The notes beneath the pieces were generated by a model. It ran no database searches. It was not told the origin of the DNA and saw nothing but the letters and a program-made list of their open reading frames with translations. Shown one piece after another: positions 35,314-48,600 of a stretch of DNA of 64,000 bases. The DNA comes from Rhynochetos jubatus (Eukaryota; Chordata; Aves; Eurypygiformes; Rhynochetidae). The stretch's first letter is position 1. Each line of letters opens with the position of its first letter. Location of the stretch: the NCBI GenBank assembly GCA_027574665.1, contig CM050652.1:3142589-3206588 (forward strand). The letters run 5' to 3'. The translations under genes and the position numbers were made by a program.

Positions 35314-35465
35314 CCATCTCCGTGGCCTCCTCTGGACTTGCTCCAACTGGTCACTATCCTTCATATGTTGAGGACTCCAGAGCTGGACAGAGAACTCCAG
35401 GTGGGGTCTCACGAGAGCAGAGTAGAGGGGGAGAATCCCCTCCCTCGCCCTGCTGGCCACGCTTG
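35314..35465 (-). mobile_element. CR1 LINE internal fragment, antisense
   Basis: Read on the minus strand it encodes the ORF2 tail [20 protein letters not shown], continuing with [20 protein letters not shown]. Both the 3' end and the 5' part are missing, so this is a fragment cut on both sides rather than a simple 5' truncation. Confidence 0.9.
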
Positions 35466-36377
35466 AGACAAAAATCCTCTTTTGTCTTCCTCATGATATG
35501 AACTCATCTGCTGGCCATTGGATGGAGGAGAGGTGCGTAACTCCCTGATTGCTCTTTCCGTGTTCCCTGTAATTGTTTGAAAACAGTGTTAACATTTCAG
35601 CAGGGCTTTTCAGGCAGCTGCTGCTGCAAACACTGAGCACTTGGAACCTCCCTGTGTGCTCTGTTGGGGCTGAAGTTTTTCATGCTCCGCTACAGCCGGC
35701 TCTGAGTGAAATGCTGGTGAGGGACAGGACTTTCACCCATAGGGTGCAGTGTCGAAATGAGCCAAGAGAGACTTGAAAATGTTTTTTGTCTTCAAAACAG
35801 ATGGGGAGATGTTTTTCTTTCCCTTCTGAAGGGAGCTGTGTGCTCTGTTTTCCAAGAATAGCCCTCCCAGGCTCTCCCTGGCTCTCTCCTCTCACAACCA
35901 CCGCATCTATTGCTAGGCAAGGAGGGCTGAAGAACCAGGTAGCAGAGCTCATGGCACACTTCCGAGCAACTCGTGGGTTATGGCCTGTCAGTCCTTACCC
36001 TTAAACACCTTCGCTTTCATCGTGGCCTCAAATGACACCACTGAAACCAAATGGCATTTGGCAGCTGGGTCAGACATTGAAACCGGTGCAAAGGAAGGAT
36101 TTTCTTGCTCTCTGTGAGCTGCTTGATCCACACAAAGATACCAGGATACCAGGAAAGGGTTGTGGGTTTGTGTGTCTGTGCCATAATCGCCTCCAAAGTG
36201 GCCTTTTCCATTGCAGCTTCACCTTTTTTTTCCGCTCTCTCTCTCCAAGAGCATTATCTATCCCCAAGACTTTCACCTCAGGCCATTAACTGGCAGGTTG
36301 GTCATTACAAACCACTTGGCAGTGACTGATTGTGGGGGTCTTTTTCACTACAGAAAATGTGGAACTGATTGTCTGGG

Positions 36378-36393
36378 TGACCCCATTTGACCT
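36378..36393 (-). promoter_or_regulatory. DR4 nuclear-receptor-type element
   Basis: On the minus strand it reads AGGTCA-AATG-GGGTCA, two receptor half-sites in direct repeat with a 4-base spacer, the arrangement used by thyroid hormone receptor or LXR with RXR. One half-site is a perfect AGGTCA and the other differs at one base. Confidence 0.3.
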
Positions 36394-36617
36394 CGGGAAT
36401 TCTGCATTTAACCTGGCTTTAGACATAATAAACTCCAGTAATTAGCAGAGAAATTCAGTGGTGACATGTCTAATTGATTGGAAATGCTAGTCCGCAATGA
36501 GATGCAAAGCTGCGCTGAGGGGAGCCCCCTGAAAGGCGGCAGCATGGGCTGTGAGGAGGTCCTTGGGATGCTGTCAGGAGACAGGAAAATGCAGGGAAGG
36601 AATGTGAAGTATGTTGT

Positions 36618-36674
36618 AGGTTTGCTTTTCTTTCCAGCTAAGAATGCTCCAGGTTTGCTTTTCTTTCCAGCTAA
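36618..36674 (+). repeat. 24-bp direct repeat containing splice-acceptor-like tract
   Basis: The 24-base segments at 36618-36641 and 36651-36674 are identical, giving a 33-bp period. Each contains TTTGCTTTTCTTTCCAG, a strong 3' splice-site-like string, followed by CTAA. Confidence 0.95.
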
Positions 36675-39224
36675 TGGACTTGGTGAACATGCTATCCATC
36701 ACTAATTACTTACCCCGATACTCAGCACTTTCCCAAGGTTGAGCTCGCACCTGTGGGAAAATCTACCTCATCTCTGCACAGTCCATCTTACCTGTGTGCT
36801 TGAAAAGAGAAAAACACCTTCCATGATAGTATCTGAAAATCCAGCAGTTTGTGCCCCACCAGGGAGGCAAGTATGGGCCCTGTTTGGGAGAACACAGTAT
36901 TTTTCAGGTTGTGCGTTGATGATACCTTATCTCCCATGTCAGTATGGATCTGTGATATCCCTTCCCAGCATTTGTGCTTCTGGACTGATGACGGTTGAAA
37001 GAATAAAACATTTAAAATTACTTTCTTGTTTTGTGCGTAAAGCTGCTCAGTTTGCTGTCCTGATCCACAGCAGGACCTCACGACTACTTGTGCACACACC
37101 TTGGAGGATGGTGACAGTACTCTGTGACCTGGGATCAGGAATGACCTGGGAGTGGAGGAGGGATTACCTTCACCTTCTGTTCTACCTTTTTTTTCAGTCA
37201 TGGCTTTCCTCACTCCTGCAAGCAGTGAACTGGTAGCCACATGGATTGTAGGTTACATCCGTACCAGTGCTAGGGAGCACGGCCAGGCACTGGAGGTTTG
37301 TCTCGTCCATTAAACTGGTATGATGGCGCTTGGCACATCCTCACCGTGGGGCCAACAAGCTGTCTCCCAGACAGTCTTGGGCATGGTTCAGGGATGACCA
37401 TGGCCAGTGACTGTTTCTGAGAGGCAGTTTGGTTGCAGCTGCTCCATTTGCAGGCTAAGAGAGTTAATGATGTGTACATCTGCTATTCTATACTCACTGG
37501 CCCTAGGACCAGAGAGTAATGCAGGGCACATTAAATTTACCAGTGCAGATACAACTTTACAGAGTAGTACAAACACAGCATTAGGTGATTTGTGTAGGTA
37601 GGTTCAAAGCCTCCGTACTATTCCACAGGACAGGAGCTATTGCAAGCTGTCAGCTTGGGCATTTCATGCTTTTAGCTTGTACTCCTAATTAAACGCTTGA
37701 AATATTGATTAAGAACTGATGTCTCTCTCATAAACAGGGACATCGGAGTGGGTACATGTTTGGGGAAAGCTCACACAGCCCACTGGAGCAGACTTGCTGT
37801 GTGCAGTGGGGTTGCTGAGCTGGCAGCATCCTCTGGCTGCCTATGGATGCATGGGCATTCCTGGAGGTGTATGTCCGTGCTTCAGGGGTAGCTGCTTGTT
37901 AGCCACCTCGAGCACATGCCTGGCCACGAGGACCTCATGTTTGCAGGATGCGAGAAACGTCACTGTGCAACAAGAGGTCTGGGTGAGGCTGTGCTGTTCT
38001 CACTACGTGTCAGTGCTGCCCAAAGGTGGACACAGCCTCAGAGGGTAACAGCCTGTCTCAGCTCTCCCACCATGAAGGCTGTCCATTTGCTAATGCACTG
38101 GAAATCCACCTGTCAGTGGGGGTTCCCTGAGTTTCACAACCCAGCGGTGCCTCCTGCTGCTCTTTAGGTACCAGAAGTTCACCCACCTCTGCATCCAGCC
38201 TCCTTCAGGACTGGTTTGCTTGAGGTGTGCTACCTCCTCCCAGCAAAGGGGATCCTCCGAAAAACAATCCAGGACTTCAGGGACACTTTTATATCCTGGA
38301 TCAGTAAATTAAAAAGGAAAAAGAAATACAGTGGCACCGCCATATGCACTGAAGCATCCTGCGGAGATTGCGGAGTCTCAAAACAAACATTAGATGTGTA
38401 AACAGTGTATCAGCACTCCTTCATGAGGGTAGCTGCAGATCCATTTATCGCCTTCTGATCATTTATTTTCAGTAATTTTTATAGCTAAACAGATAAAAGT
38501 GCTTGTGGCAAATATCACAGACTCTCCCTGCTCCCACACAAGCCAAACAGCCCCCCTTTCTCTTTTCTAGGCTTTCTTTTTGAACTGACAGTCAATCCAC
38601 CTACTGCTAATAGTGGCACAGAGTTTACACAACGAACAGTCTGCACTGACTCCTTGCCCCTGTCTGCAGTGCTCAGACAGCTTTGGGGTGTTACGCTACT
38701 TAAAGGAACAGCAATAGTGGTTGTGGTGCAGAAAGATCTTTTAACTATTGAAGTATTTGTATTTGATGTACGTGTTTGAGTTTGTGTGTGTCTTTGCTTC
38801 CTCATGCAACCGTTTAGGAGAATTCACACATGATAAAAAACTGCAATTTTGAATCATTTTTTCTTAAGGCAGAGGAACTACTTGTAGGTTTTAGCATCGA
38901 CAGTTTAGCCTCAGGGTCCTAGAAAAATAGCAAGCTTCCTTACTGGGCGGATGAAATTTTCTTGCTTAGCTGGGTCAGGTCCCTGGAAATATCCTCTGCA
39001 TTTCAGTGGGACAATTCTATTCTTTTTTTGCTTGCTTTTTTTTTTTCCCCTTGCCTCTCCATGATATTAACTTCATTTTTTTATTTTGCCAAGTGAAAAG
39101 TCACCCTGAATTTAATGCTCTGTTTGTGGGAAAAAACATACTTGTTCGGGCTCTGTGATTTGCTCTTAGCCTGGGATGCTGCTCTTTTTCTTGTTGGCAG
39201 TGAGAATGGTCATGTGCAACACAT

Positions 39225-39346
39225 ACCTGATGTATGAGGCTTGGAGCAACCTGGTCAGTGGAGGGTGTCCCTGCCCATGGCAGGGGGGGTGGAACTGGAT
39301 GATCTTTAAGGTCCCTTCCAACCCAAACCATTCTGTGATTCTATGA
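39225..39346 (+). mobile_element. Short CR1 LINE 3' end, sense
   Basis: Only about 120 bp remain: GAGGCTTGGAGCAACCTGGT, the TGCCCATGGCAGG block, TTCCAACCCAAACCATTC and two octamer repeats (TGTGATTCTATGA). This is a severely 5'-truncated insertion. Confidence 0.96.
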
Positions 39347-40024
39347 TGTGGTTAGCTATTGGCTCCTTAGTGATTGCTTAAAAGATTTCGTAACAGGCTA
39401 CAGAGTTTTCCTAGCTGACTGCCCTCTCTTTTGGGTCAAACTGGGAGCAAGCTGTGGGTAAATGAGTTGCTCTACTGGCAGGAGCCCCGTTCCATCTTTC
39501 CCCCATCATGCAACAGGTTTATTGTGAGACAATGTGGGTGATTGGAAGGATGATGCCAGAGTTCATCATATACAGGACACACAGAAAACCTGGACCTACT
39601 GCACAAATGTGGATCTGCTGTAAAGTCCATGCCATGTCACAGGGCAAGAGGAAAGCCATGTCACACAGACATTACCTGGCATTCCCCCGAGTTACGTCCC
39701 TCCTCCTCCAGCTTAAAAGAAAAGGTAGCACTGCATTAAGAAAGTCACCTCCTGCATGGGTTAGACAGATTTCTGCAAACCTCAGGGTACAAAAGACAGA
39801 AAGCAGGGAACCAGGCTTAGTTTTGTCCAGCTGTAAACATTCAAAAATGATAAAACATACAGCCTGTCATACGATGAATCAACATGAAGCATTTTGTAAA
39901 TATATACCCAGGCTTATGTAGGACCTGAAATGGTGTTATAAAACCATGTGCCTTGTTCTGTAACCCCCCTGTGTGCTCAGAATCTTTGGAAGTGGCTGAC
40001 AGCTTTGGATGCTCCAGTATATAC

Positions 40025-40057
40025 TTTTATACATATACACATATATATATGTATATA
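40025..40057. repeat. (TA)n/(CATA)n simple repeat
   Basis: An alternating T/A-rich run (ACATATACACATATATATAT followed by GTATAT) with self-complementary character that could extrude a hairpin. Confidence 0.8.
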
Positions 40058-42131
40058 AGACTCACCTAATCTGCCTGGGGAGCACATCTGGGATGGAAGG
40101 CAGCATGTGTTTGGCAGTGCACAGTACCATTACACTAATGCATCTGCAAATGTACCGGGAGGCTGGTGAGGGGCTATTTGGATAATGGAGTGGCTGGGCT
40201 AATAAAATTACCCTCACATTCACAGCCTGAGTGGGGAGGAGGGGAGCTGTCCCTTTCAGTCTTCCCAAGCATCTCCTGACATCTTATTCCCCCATGATAG
40301 CCCAGGAAGTGAAGCAGGAAAGGGAAGGTCTTAAAGCAGAGTGAAAATGTGCTTACTGCACTAACACTGTGCTGGTGCTTTCTGTCCTAGTGAACAAGAG
40401 AGCGGAAACCAAATCACTGGGCTGTGATCCCTTCACCTGGGTGAGATGTGTGAGCACAGACTCCAGGAGTCCTGAGCCACCGTCATGCTTCACAAACCCT
40501 CCTTCCCTCAAAAGGGGCAAGGATGGAAATGCATTTGTCACTTGAGCTCCAGACAGCAAACGATGCTGATTTAATTAACCCAGTGAGCCCTGCTGGGCTT
40601 GTCTACGAGAGCTCAGGACATCACGATGTGTGGGTGAGTGGAGGCAGAGTGCGGAATGAGAGGGGAAGAGGGCAAAGACGTGTGGCCATTGGACCATCAG
40701 AAGCCATCTCAAAGCATTTTGCTTCTCATAAGCAAAAGGCCTTTACAATTAGTCTTGATGTGATTTACATTTACTCTAAGGCATCTGCATAATGGGTTAT
40801 AATGCACAGGGAACGCAGTCACGTGCTTCGGAAAGCTTTTGGGGGCTGACAATTTCCACAGAGCATGGAATCTCCCTTTTAGTGCAGTTGGAAGTGAGTC
40901 CAACCTTTACAGGGCTAAAATGCCAGAAGTCTACCTACCGATCTCTCTGACCTGTCAGCTGTATTTATAAAGTGCCCATCATCGTGGTGTCTGGACTTTT
41001 CCTTTCTTTTCCACCTTTCCTATGGATTTACTGGAACCTTGGACTTCCTACTTAGCCACCTCCCCCAGGCAGGGGGATTTTCATCCCTAGCAGAGCCATA
41101 GGTGAATGGATGCTGCTTTGCTGTCAGTCAGGGGAAGACCAGGCAGACTTGGTGGGCAGGTTTATTGTGAGAGAGATCACTCCTACTTGTGGAAAGTCAC
41201 CTTGGCCAAGGGCCTGTGAAATTTTAATGCTTCCCACCAAATATTGACTCTCCCAGGGCGTCTGAGCAAACCTTTTGTGGAGAAGTCGATATCAGTCTGA
41301 CGTTTCAGTGGATAATGTTGCTTTTCTCTGAATTTCCATTGGGTTCCGCTGGCCTCTCCCAATCTCATTGCACAGTATCAGAAGCAAGATAAAAACATGG
41401 GGCTCAAGGAAGTGTTGCTTTTGGAGGGTCATTAAGTGTTGTCTAGTTCTTAACGACACTTTCTGCTGAGTGCACCCCGCAGCTGAACGGCGCTTCCGTG
41501 CCCTGTACCTGAGCCTGGGTGTAACGACTTGCAGCATAGATCGGTCCTTTTCCATTTGGCTTTCCGTGACTCTGCTGAGGAATACGTACATCCAAAACTC
41601 AGGTGCTCAGGTACCGCCGATGATGAGTGCAGCAGAAACTTGGCAATAAATGCAAACATAGCAGCAATTTTGCATGACAAGTGGTGTTCTTCTTCCCACT
41701 GGAGATAATGGCAGAACAATCTTGTCACTCTGTCACTAGCTGACTGGAGTGGGTCTGCTCTGTCCCGCTAGGTAAAGAAGCTCCAGGTTAGATTTTACAT
41801 AGGGCTGTAGCCATTTATTGTTAACAGAAGACACAAGTGTAGATTCCTTCCTATACTCAAGCTAATCAGTTAGATCCTGCAGAAAAGACTTCATTCTGCC
41901 CTTGTGTTATGATAATTCTGCCCGTTTGGGCCATTTAACATGTGTCCTGCACAGGTCTGAGATGCAGAAGAATCCTATTGGGGTGAAAGTGAATACATTA
42001 CGTTTTGGGTAGCAAAATCATTGCTGCAGGTTAGATTTTGCCAGTTTTACCATCCATGTGGGACCCAGTCTAAGTGTACTGTGCCTCCTAAAGAAGACTA
42101 ATACTGTAAACAATGTAGCGCTAATGCACTG

Positions 42132-42150
42132 AACAATTAAAGCAATTGTT
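42132..42150. promoter_or_regulatory. Inverted SOX-like half-sites, 5-base spacer
   Basis: AACAATT-AAAGC-AATTGTT is a perfect inverted repeat with 7-base arms; each arm holds an ACAAT SOX core. The surroundings are AT-rich and free of repeats. Confidence 0.25.
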
Positions 42151-42638
42151 TCTGATTGAAGTCAAATCTCATTATATTTCCATTTGCAAGGCAAGCCAGG
42201 CAGGTTTCAGAATAAGTGATAGAAAGAGCTAATTTATATTTCTGTTTGTGTTTGTAGGAGTTAGAAAACAAATCCAGGTGCACCAGAAGAGGTAGAAGCC
42301 TTTAATTTGAATGGCAGCTTGGGCGTTTGATAACTGTAGGAGTCTGGACTTAAAATAAATGCAAAGGAATTGTTTTCAGGAGTAAAAGGCACAGGACTTG
42401 TGGGCACATCTGCATTGCTGGTTTAAACTTATTCAGGTCAGGAGTGAAGTTCTGTAACAAATCTCCCAGTTGTCCCTAATACTGGCTTTTCTTTTCATCT
42501 CACAGTGTCTCAGGCTGTATGACCTGAACTCTTTTTGAACAGATTAAACCAGCAGATATGCTCCAGGACCACAGCCAGTGCTCGTACGTGTTCAGTCCAG
42601 GGGGCAAAGCTGGGTATAGCTTGAAGTAACCCTGAAAC

Positions 42639-42684
42639 ATATGCAGTGTGTACGTTGGGAACATCTGCAGTGTGCACACTGGGT
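42639..42684 (+). repeat. Imperfect 23-bp tandem duplication
   Basis: CATATGCAGTGTGTACGTTG and CATCTGCAGTGTGCACACTG start 23 bases apart and are both followed by GG. No function is apparent. Confidence 0.6.
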
Positions 42685-45600
42685 CCCCAGCTCCTTTCTA
42701 TCTACAGATCTGCTCCTGCTCCACCTTGCTACTTGCATATGTGCAGGTGGTCCTCACTCCTCACCTTCTGCTCTTAGTCCAGTGCTGATAGACGATGTCG
42801 TGGGCTGTTTGAGGCTGTTGGGACACACCTGGTGGATCCCTTTTGGATCTTCGCTCCCCAGCACTGATCTTGTCCCACCCAGATGCTTAGACTGCTGGTT
42901 GATGCCTTCACAGATCTGTGAAAGACACCCTTACGTGGGACTGAGTTTTTTGTGGTGGTCACCTCAGCAGTGGATACGCACCACCCAAGCAGGGCAGAAC
43001 AGGACAGCCTGGTCTGGCAGCAGGTCTGTTCAATATTTGTCTGGCGAAGAAAGAGAGTGAGCGATGCTCTTACGAGCAGTGTCATATTTAAAAGGTGTCT
43101 CCACTTAACGGGAGGTCATACTGTATACTCTCCTTGAGTGGTGGCATCATTTCATAAAAAAGCTTTTTCATTAATTAAAACCTTGCATCATGCTCAGGGT
43201 TTGCTATAGAAGCTTAATTTTTCTGATCAATATATATTACCGTATTTCCTAGAAAGAAGCTTTCACCCCCTCGATTAGCAGATAAAATAATTGTGTGCAT
43301 TTGAAAGCATTTTGTGCCTTTAATATCCATTAACTACACCAGAGTTGCAATTTTCCTCTTCTTATGGACTTTTGGCCCTATCTGTTACCCAGAGGAAAAT
43401 AAAGCCTTGTTTGGTCTCATTCCAATGACATTTCAGTAAATGCCAGGGGGAAAATGAGGATTCTATACTGCCTTTCTTTGGTGGTTTTTTTTGTTTTTAA
43501 AGTTGAGAGAAAGGGGATAAACTAATGAAAATGCCTCAGCCCTTGTATCAGGACTTTCAGCACTGAGATTTCTACATGGTGTCTGTGTGATTCTGCACAG
43601 GTCACTAACAGCCACATAACAGCCCCTTGCAGCAGGGTCTAGCATTTATTCTTATGTAGCACCCTGGGCCACTGATTTTGATGAGGTTTCCAGGCAGGAA
43701 CATGGTTATTAATTTATCCACAATATTAATGGAACCGGGCAGGAGGGGGGAAACTGTTTTATCTCAAACCCCTTCCCTCCCTTCCAACTTTCAACACTCT
43801 GGGAGGCTTTTAGACATCGTGGACACTCAGCTTCTGGGGGCAGAGCCCTGCAGGTGGACTCACATACCAGCCAAACTTCCCTCTCTCCTCCTGCTGGGCT
43901 GGAATTAATATTCTTGTTTCAATCCCTTTGTACTGACAACCTAAAAATTAATTGCCTGTGCACATGAGAGGTGAATGACCAGATGCCGAGGAAAGCACAA
44001 CAGAATTATTGAGCAATTCTGCTTTAATTATGTGCACCAGAGAGCTGGGATTGGTAGGGCCCTGTGCTTGATGCCAGTAACATCATCGAGAGGATGGGAA
44101 GGGATGACTGATGCCAAGGGATAATGGAAGGTACACAAGGAATATAGAAAGCTATTTTAATGCTGGCTTCCTCTGACTAAGCTGGAGCGATAGCCAATAA
44201 CCATAAAACTACTGGGGCAAATCTGCAAACACACATGGGGCATCCCTCAAGCACTTAGTGCTCTGAGAAGGTGGGGAGGCCTTTTATCAGTGGGAGGGGA
44301 GCACAACAGACCAGAGGCTGTGAATTCCCTGCCAAAAGGGCAGAAGGCAGCATTTTCAACCTCTACCTAAAGTTGTCACCATCCAAACCACCCAAGAGGC
44401 AGGGAGTTCGGGAGGTCCACTCAGATACCTCATCAGTCCAGCTCCCTGATGAGCCACTCATGTTCTAAGTTAGGTGAAACACTTAACCCTGCATGCCTTG
44501 GCTCCCAGGATGTGAAGGGTGGGACGAACTAGCCTCTCGCAGTAAGTGTTAAACAACCTTCCTTAATGCGTGGACTACGGTAGTGGCTACTGAAGGTTTC
44601 TTGCACAATCTTCTGCAGACCATGTCATGGTGGTTCCTGTCCTCACTCAGCAGAGCACAAGCCACCAGAGTCAAGCTCACCAAACTCATCTCTGGGTCTT
44701 ATATGAATATTACGAGGAATTTGTTTACTCTAAGATGTCCATGCAACACCCAAATTTCCAAGTCTTCTTTTTTTTTTCTCACCTTCTCTCCTTGTAAAAA
44801 AGGAAACTCCATGGCCCAAGAAGTTTAGGAGCCCAGAGCTTTTGTTTCTGAAGAGCTTCAAGTCATATTAATGGAAGGTACTGTCCAAGAGGAAAGGTTT
44901 CCTCTTTGTTCTTGCTTGTCCTTCCCACCACTGGCTGGAAAGAGACTGAATGCAGTGCAGTCATCACTGCTGGTACCAAGCTGACAGAGCAGCTGGGACA
45001 CTATGGCTTCCTGGTAATGCACCCATCCTTCTGGAATGGGGAGCTCGTCTCCTAATAACCTGTGTCTAGAGCAGAATAGCTGTCATTTAGGCAGATTCAG
45101 GTATTCATCTTAATTTACTGTAGCATGTTTGTCTGCATCTAGGTAAAGCATCCAGACACCTATTGTTGGTGGGAGAGAGGAGTTGGTCCGTTCAGGGTGA
45201 AGTACACTTGGCCTGCTGCAGATTCAGCTTTCAGATAGCATGAACTACCCCCAACAGTTGCTGCATCACTGCAGTGCTTACAAGGAAGTCCAAGCAGCTC
45301 ATTTGCACTGTCTGTGAACAAAGATAATTCCTACTTTAGGTGTCTTTTATGCCACAGCTAAGGGATCTTGGCTTGTATCCAGTGCCCATGCTCTATTTTG
45401 CTCGGGATGTCTCTGTGATCCTTACGGAGATGCTTGGGACTCTGGCTGCTCTGCCACCAAGGAGCATCCTCAGATGTTTGTCCAAGATTCTCACCCAGAG
45501 ACCAGGTTGTTCTCAAATGTTCCTGTCATTCTGTCACAGATCAACGCGTGACCTGCCTCCACCAGGCAATAAATACGGTTTCCCCCAAGGAAGTATTTGT

Positions 45601-48600
45601 CATCTCCTTGGGAAGGCGCAGCAATTTCCACTGCCCTTCGTTTCTGTTCCCAGCCTTCTTGCCTGGGTCATTGCTCTGTACATCTGAGGTGGGCTGAACA
45701 GAGATCATTTTGGGGATGGCTATGCAAAGAATGACCAGAAATGGATTCTAAGTCACATAATAATACCACTCCTTCAGCTTTACGTCTCAGTGCTTAGACT
45801 GAATACTCTAGCAAGCTCATGCTGTACTTTGCTTACAGCCATTGACAATTTCTTGTCACCCTGTTCTGTCATGGCTACACAACAGCTCCCAGCCACTCCA
45901 TAAATGATGTAAATGAGACACCACACAGCTTCCAGGGACACAGATCATCTACGAGATCATCTACCTGGAGTTAGTAGCATGGCGCAGACCTCAAGCAGTG
46001 TCAGGATGACTACTGCTAATCCTCCAGTCAGTCAAGGCAGCTACAGTATTTTAGCCCTCACTTCAGAATCTCCAAAAATACCCTTCACATCACTGCTGTA
46101 GAAAATGTGGCTGGGGATCCCAGAGGCAAAAGTGCTGACAAAGAACTCCACAGGAATTAGAAAAATCAGTGATCCATGGCAAAGCCCTTCAATGCCATTT
46201 GTGGGGCTGTTTCTTAGCATCAAGCACATAGAGATGCAGTGCATTTGTGGAAATGACTCCCTGGATGAGCTGAGGTGTGGAAGCTCCTTGGTTTGGTTTT
46301 TATGGACAAATTGCAGAAGGGATTAGAACACTCCTCCTTAAGTTTCATTGGTCTCCTGGGCTATTTACATTCTCCTCTAGCCGGAGCAGCACATGGTGCA
46401 GCAGCTGTTGTTCACCTGGGACAGGTCTGTGTTACCATGATAGAAAATGTAAGCTGTAATATATCTGAAAGCCCAGTGACTACTTTTGGGCAGAATTTCA
46501 GGACAGACAGAAAAATCACTGGTATTACTAAAGGTTTAGCAAAGAACTGACTGTGCGACAAGAGTCTCTGCTGATCCTTAGATGTCAGAGGATGATCTGT
46601 TGAACCCTGGAGTTGTATTTCAATGTATAAAGCTGTTCTTCTGTGTAGCACGAAGATGAACTTAATACAGAGCCCCAGATCAAGTGCTAAGGATTTAAAA
46701 ACAGTGGAGGATGGTCTTCAACTTTGATTATTGGCTGAAGAACAAGAAAATGCAGATTATCTATCTACTTGTATCATCATGACTGAAACCTCAAAGCTGC
46801 TGTCAAGTCTTGGTAGAGTTACAAGAGAAAGGCTGGGCATAGGCTTAATGGATTAATAAAGAACTGACAGAGAGCAGTAAAAAATGAAAAATAACTTCAA
46901 AACGGTGGAGATTTTGGCATATCCAGTGTGGTGTTGCTACAAATCAGCATGGAAGCACTGGAAGCTTTTTGGGCAGCATTAGGATTGTGGCCAGACTGCA
47001 GTAAAAAATGAAGAGCATCTAGGGGTCTTCACTGAAGCTGAGTGCATAGAGACCTTGCAGGACAGCCCTAATCCCAATATATCTGCGTTTGCTGTGGCAG
47101 TCCAGGGCAGTGGCCCAAGTCTAGCATGGTATCTCAGTGCCTGAAGGTATAGAAGTGATCATCTGGCAAAGATCAGCTCCAACCTAGTTAAGCGGAAAGT
47201 GAACAGCCATCTATAGCATCTAACTCAAACTATACCTAGGTCTTTTTATGTGCCCGCAAAGATACTGGATTTCTGCACTGCTCCTTTAATTTTTACAGCG
47301 TTCTGCTTATTTCTGTGGCGCACATAAACTTGCAGTCTGTTTGTAAAAATATAAGATCACAGCGTGGTCGGGTTTATATCTGTATATATACGCAGACACG
47401 CAATGTTTCTCCCAGCATGCAGAATGAATAAATTCTGGAGTAATTTTTCATTGTTGCCTTTATGAGCCTCAAGGAAAAAAAAAACCCCAACCTTAAAAAC
47501 TAATAAATAATTTATTCCAATGAAATTGCTGTTTACTACGCATCATGCTGGAGCTCAGCTAGCCCAGTCAGCACGTGGGATCCTGGGCATCCTCTCTATG
47601 TTGTTTCTCACCTGTGTCTCTGTATGGATACCTGTGGGAGCGTGTGTACGTGAAGGCAAGAAACAGGACACCGTTTCTTTCTATTTGTACAGGCTTTCTG
47701 CATGTGTGTTAAAAAGACATCTCACCCTCTGGTTTAGATGTTCAGGCTCCCTTTATAATGCAACAGAGATGATGGATTCATGACACCTCTCTCAGAACAG
47801 GACACGTCACTGGTGGTCAGTATTGTTCCTGGGGAGCTTTTCTTCCTAAAAAGGCATTTAAAAGGCGCCAGATGAGCTGTGTCATCTGTATATACGCATG
47901 CATGCAGTATAAACGTGTGTCTTTTTTATGCAGTTGGCTGTAATAATGTGGTTTTGTGTGTTTGTATAATCAGCACATTACAGTTATGCTTACTGTGCAC
48001 TTATAGGTGAGTATATGCGGTGCTGTATGTACACGTACGTGTCTGACCACAGGACACATGCCTATACTGGCATTATGTTACACAGCATAAGGCACTAGGG
48101 AAAAAATGTAAGGAAAGGAAGAAAGGATGAATCCGTGTCTCTCTTCTTGATGGTGTGTCTTAGAAGTACCAAAAAAGTGACATTTCCGGGTTATCTTCCC
48201 AACTTGCTGTAACTGCTGAGCAGCTGAGGTTACCTGGGTGCTAACATCTTGCTCCGTGTTACACGGTTTCAGCTGTAAGGCTCTGATCCACGTGGCCATA
48301 GCTAAAGGAGGCTTTTTGCCCTCTTCATGAAGCCCTACCCACGTCAGTGCTGATAAGGCTGTTGCAATGTTGGTGTTGGCATCCCGGTGCAGTTCCTGCC
48401 TGATGCTGGGACTTGGAAATGGTCCCACGGTCCCCAGCGGGATGACTTATGGGGCCGTGATTTACACACAGGAGCAGGAGATGCAGTGTGAGTACATACT
48501 CATCGGCAACCAGGCTTTCAGAACCGGGGCTTTGCTGCTGCCCCCTAGGTAAACAATTTCTATTTTTTCTTTTTGTTATTCTGATCTCTAGGAGATCAAT

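Larger units (their letters stand above)
35466..39224. other. Intron, nothing coding seen
   Basis: It contains the DR4 element at 36378 and the duplicated tract at 36618. A T-rich run lies near 39026-39046. No exon was recognised. Confidence 0.5.

Noticed and set aside
36601..36700. The duplicated tract read as a coding repeat (LLFFPA twice).
   Set aside because: The 33-base period keeps frame, but the segment resembles splice-acceptor sequence and the surrounding frame has no protein features.
39508..39921. 137-codon open frame with internal repetition (GCCATGTCACA twice).
   Set aside because: No homologous family recognised and no supporting signals.
45340..46650. Possible decayed gene or retroelement suggested by several medium open frames on both strands.
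   Set aside because: I could not match any frame to a known protein or repeat; left as unexplained intron.
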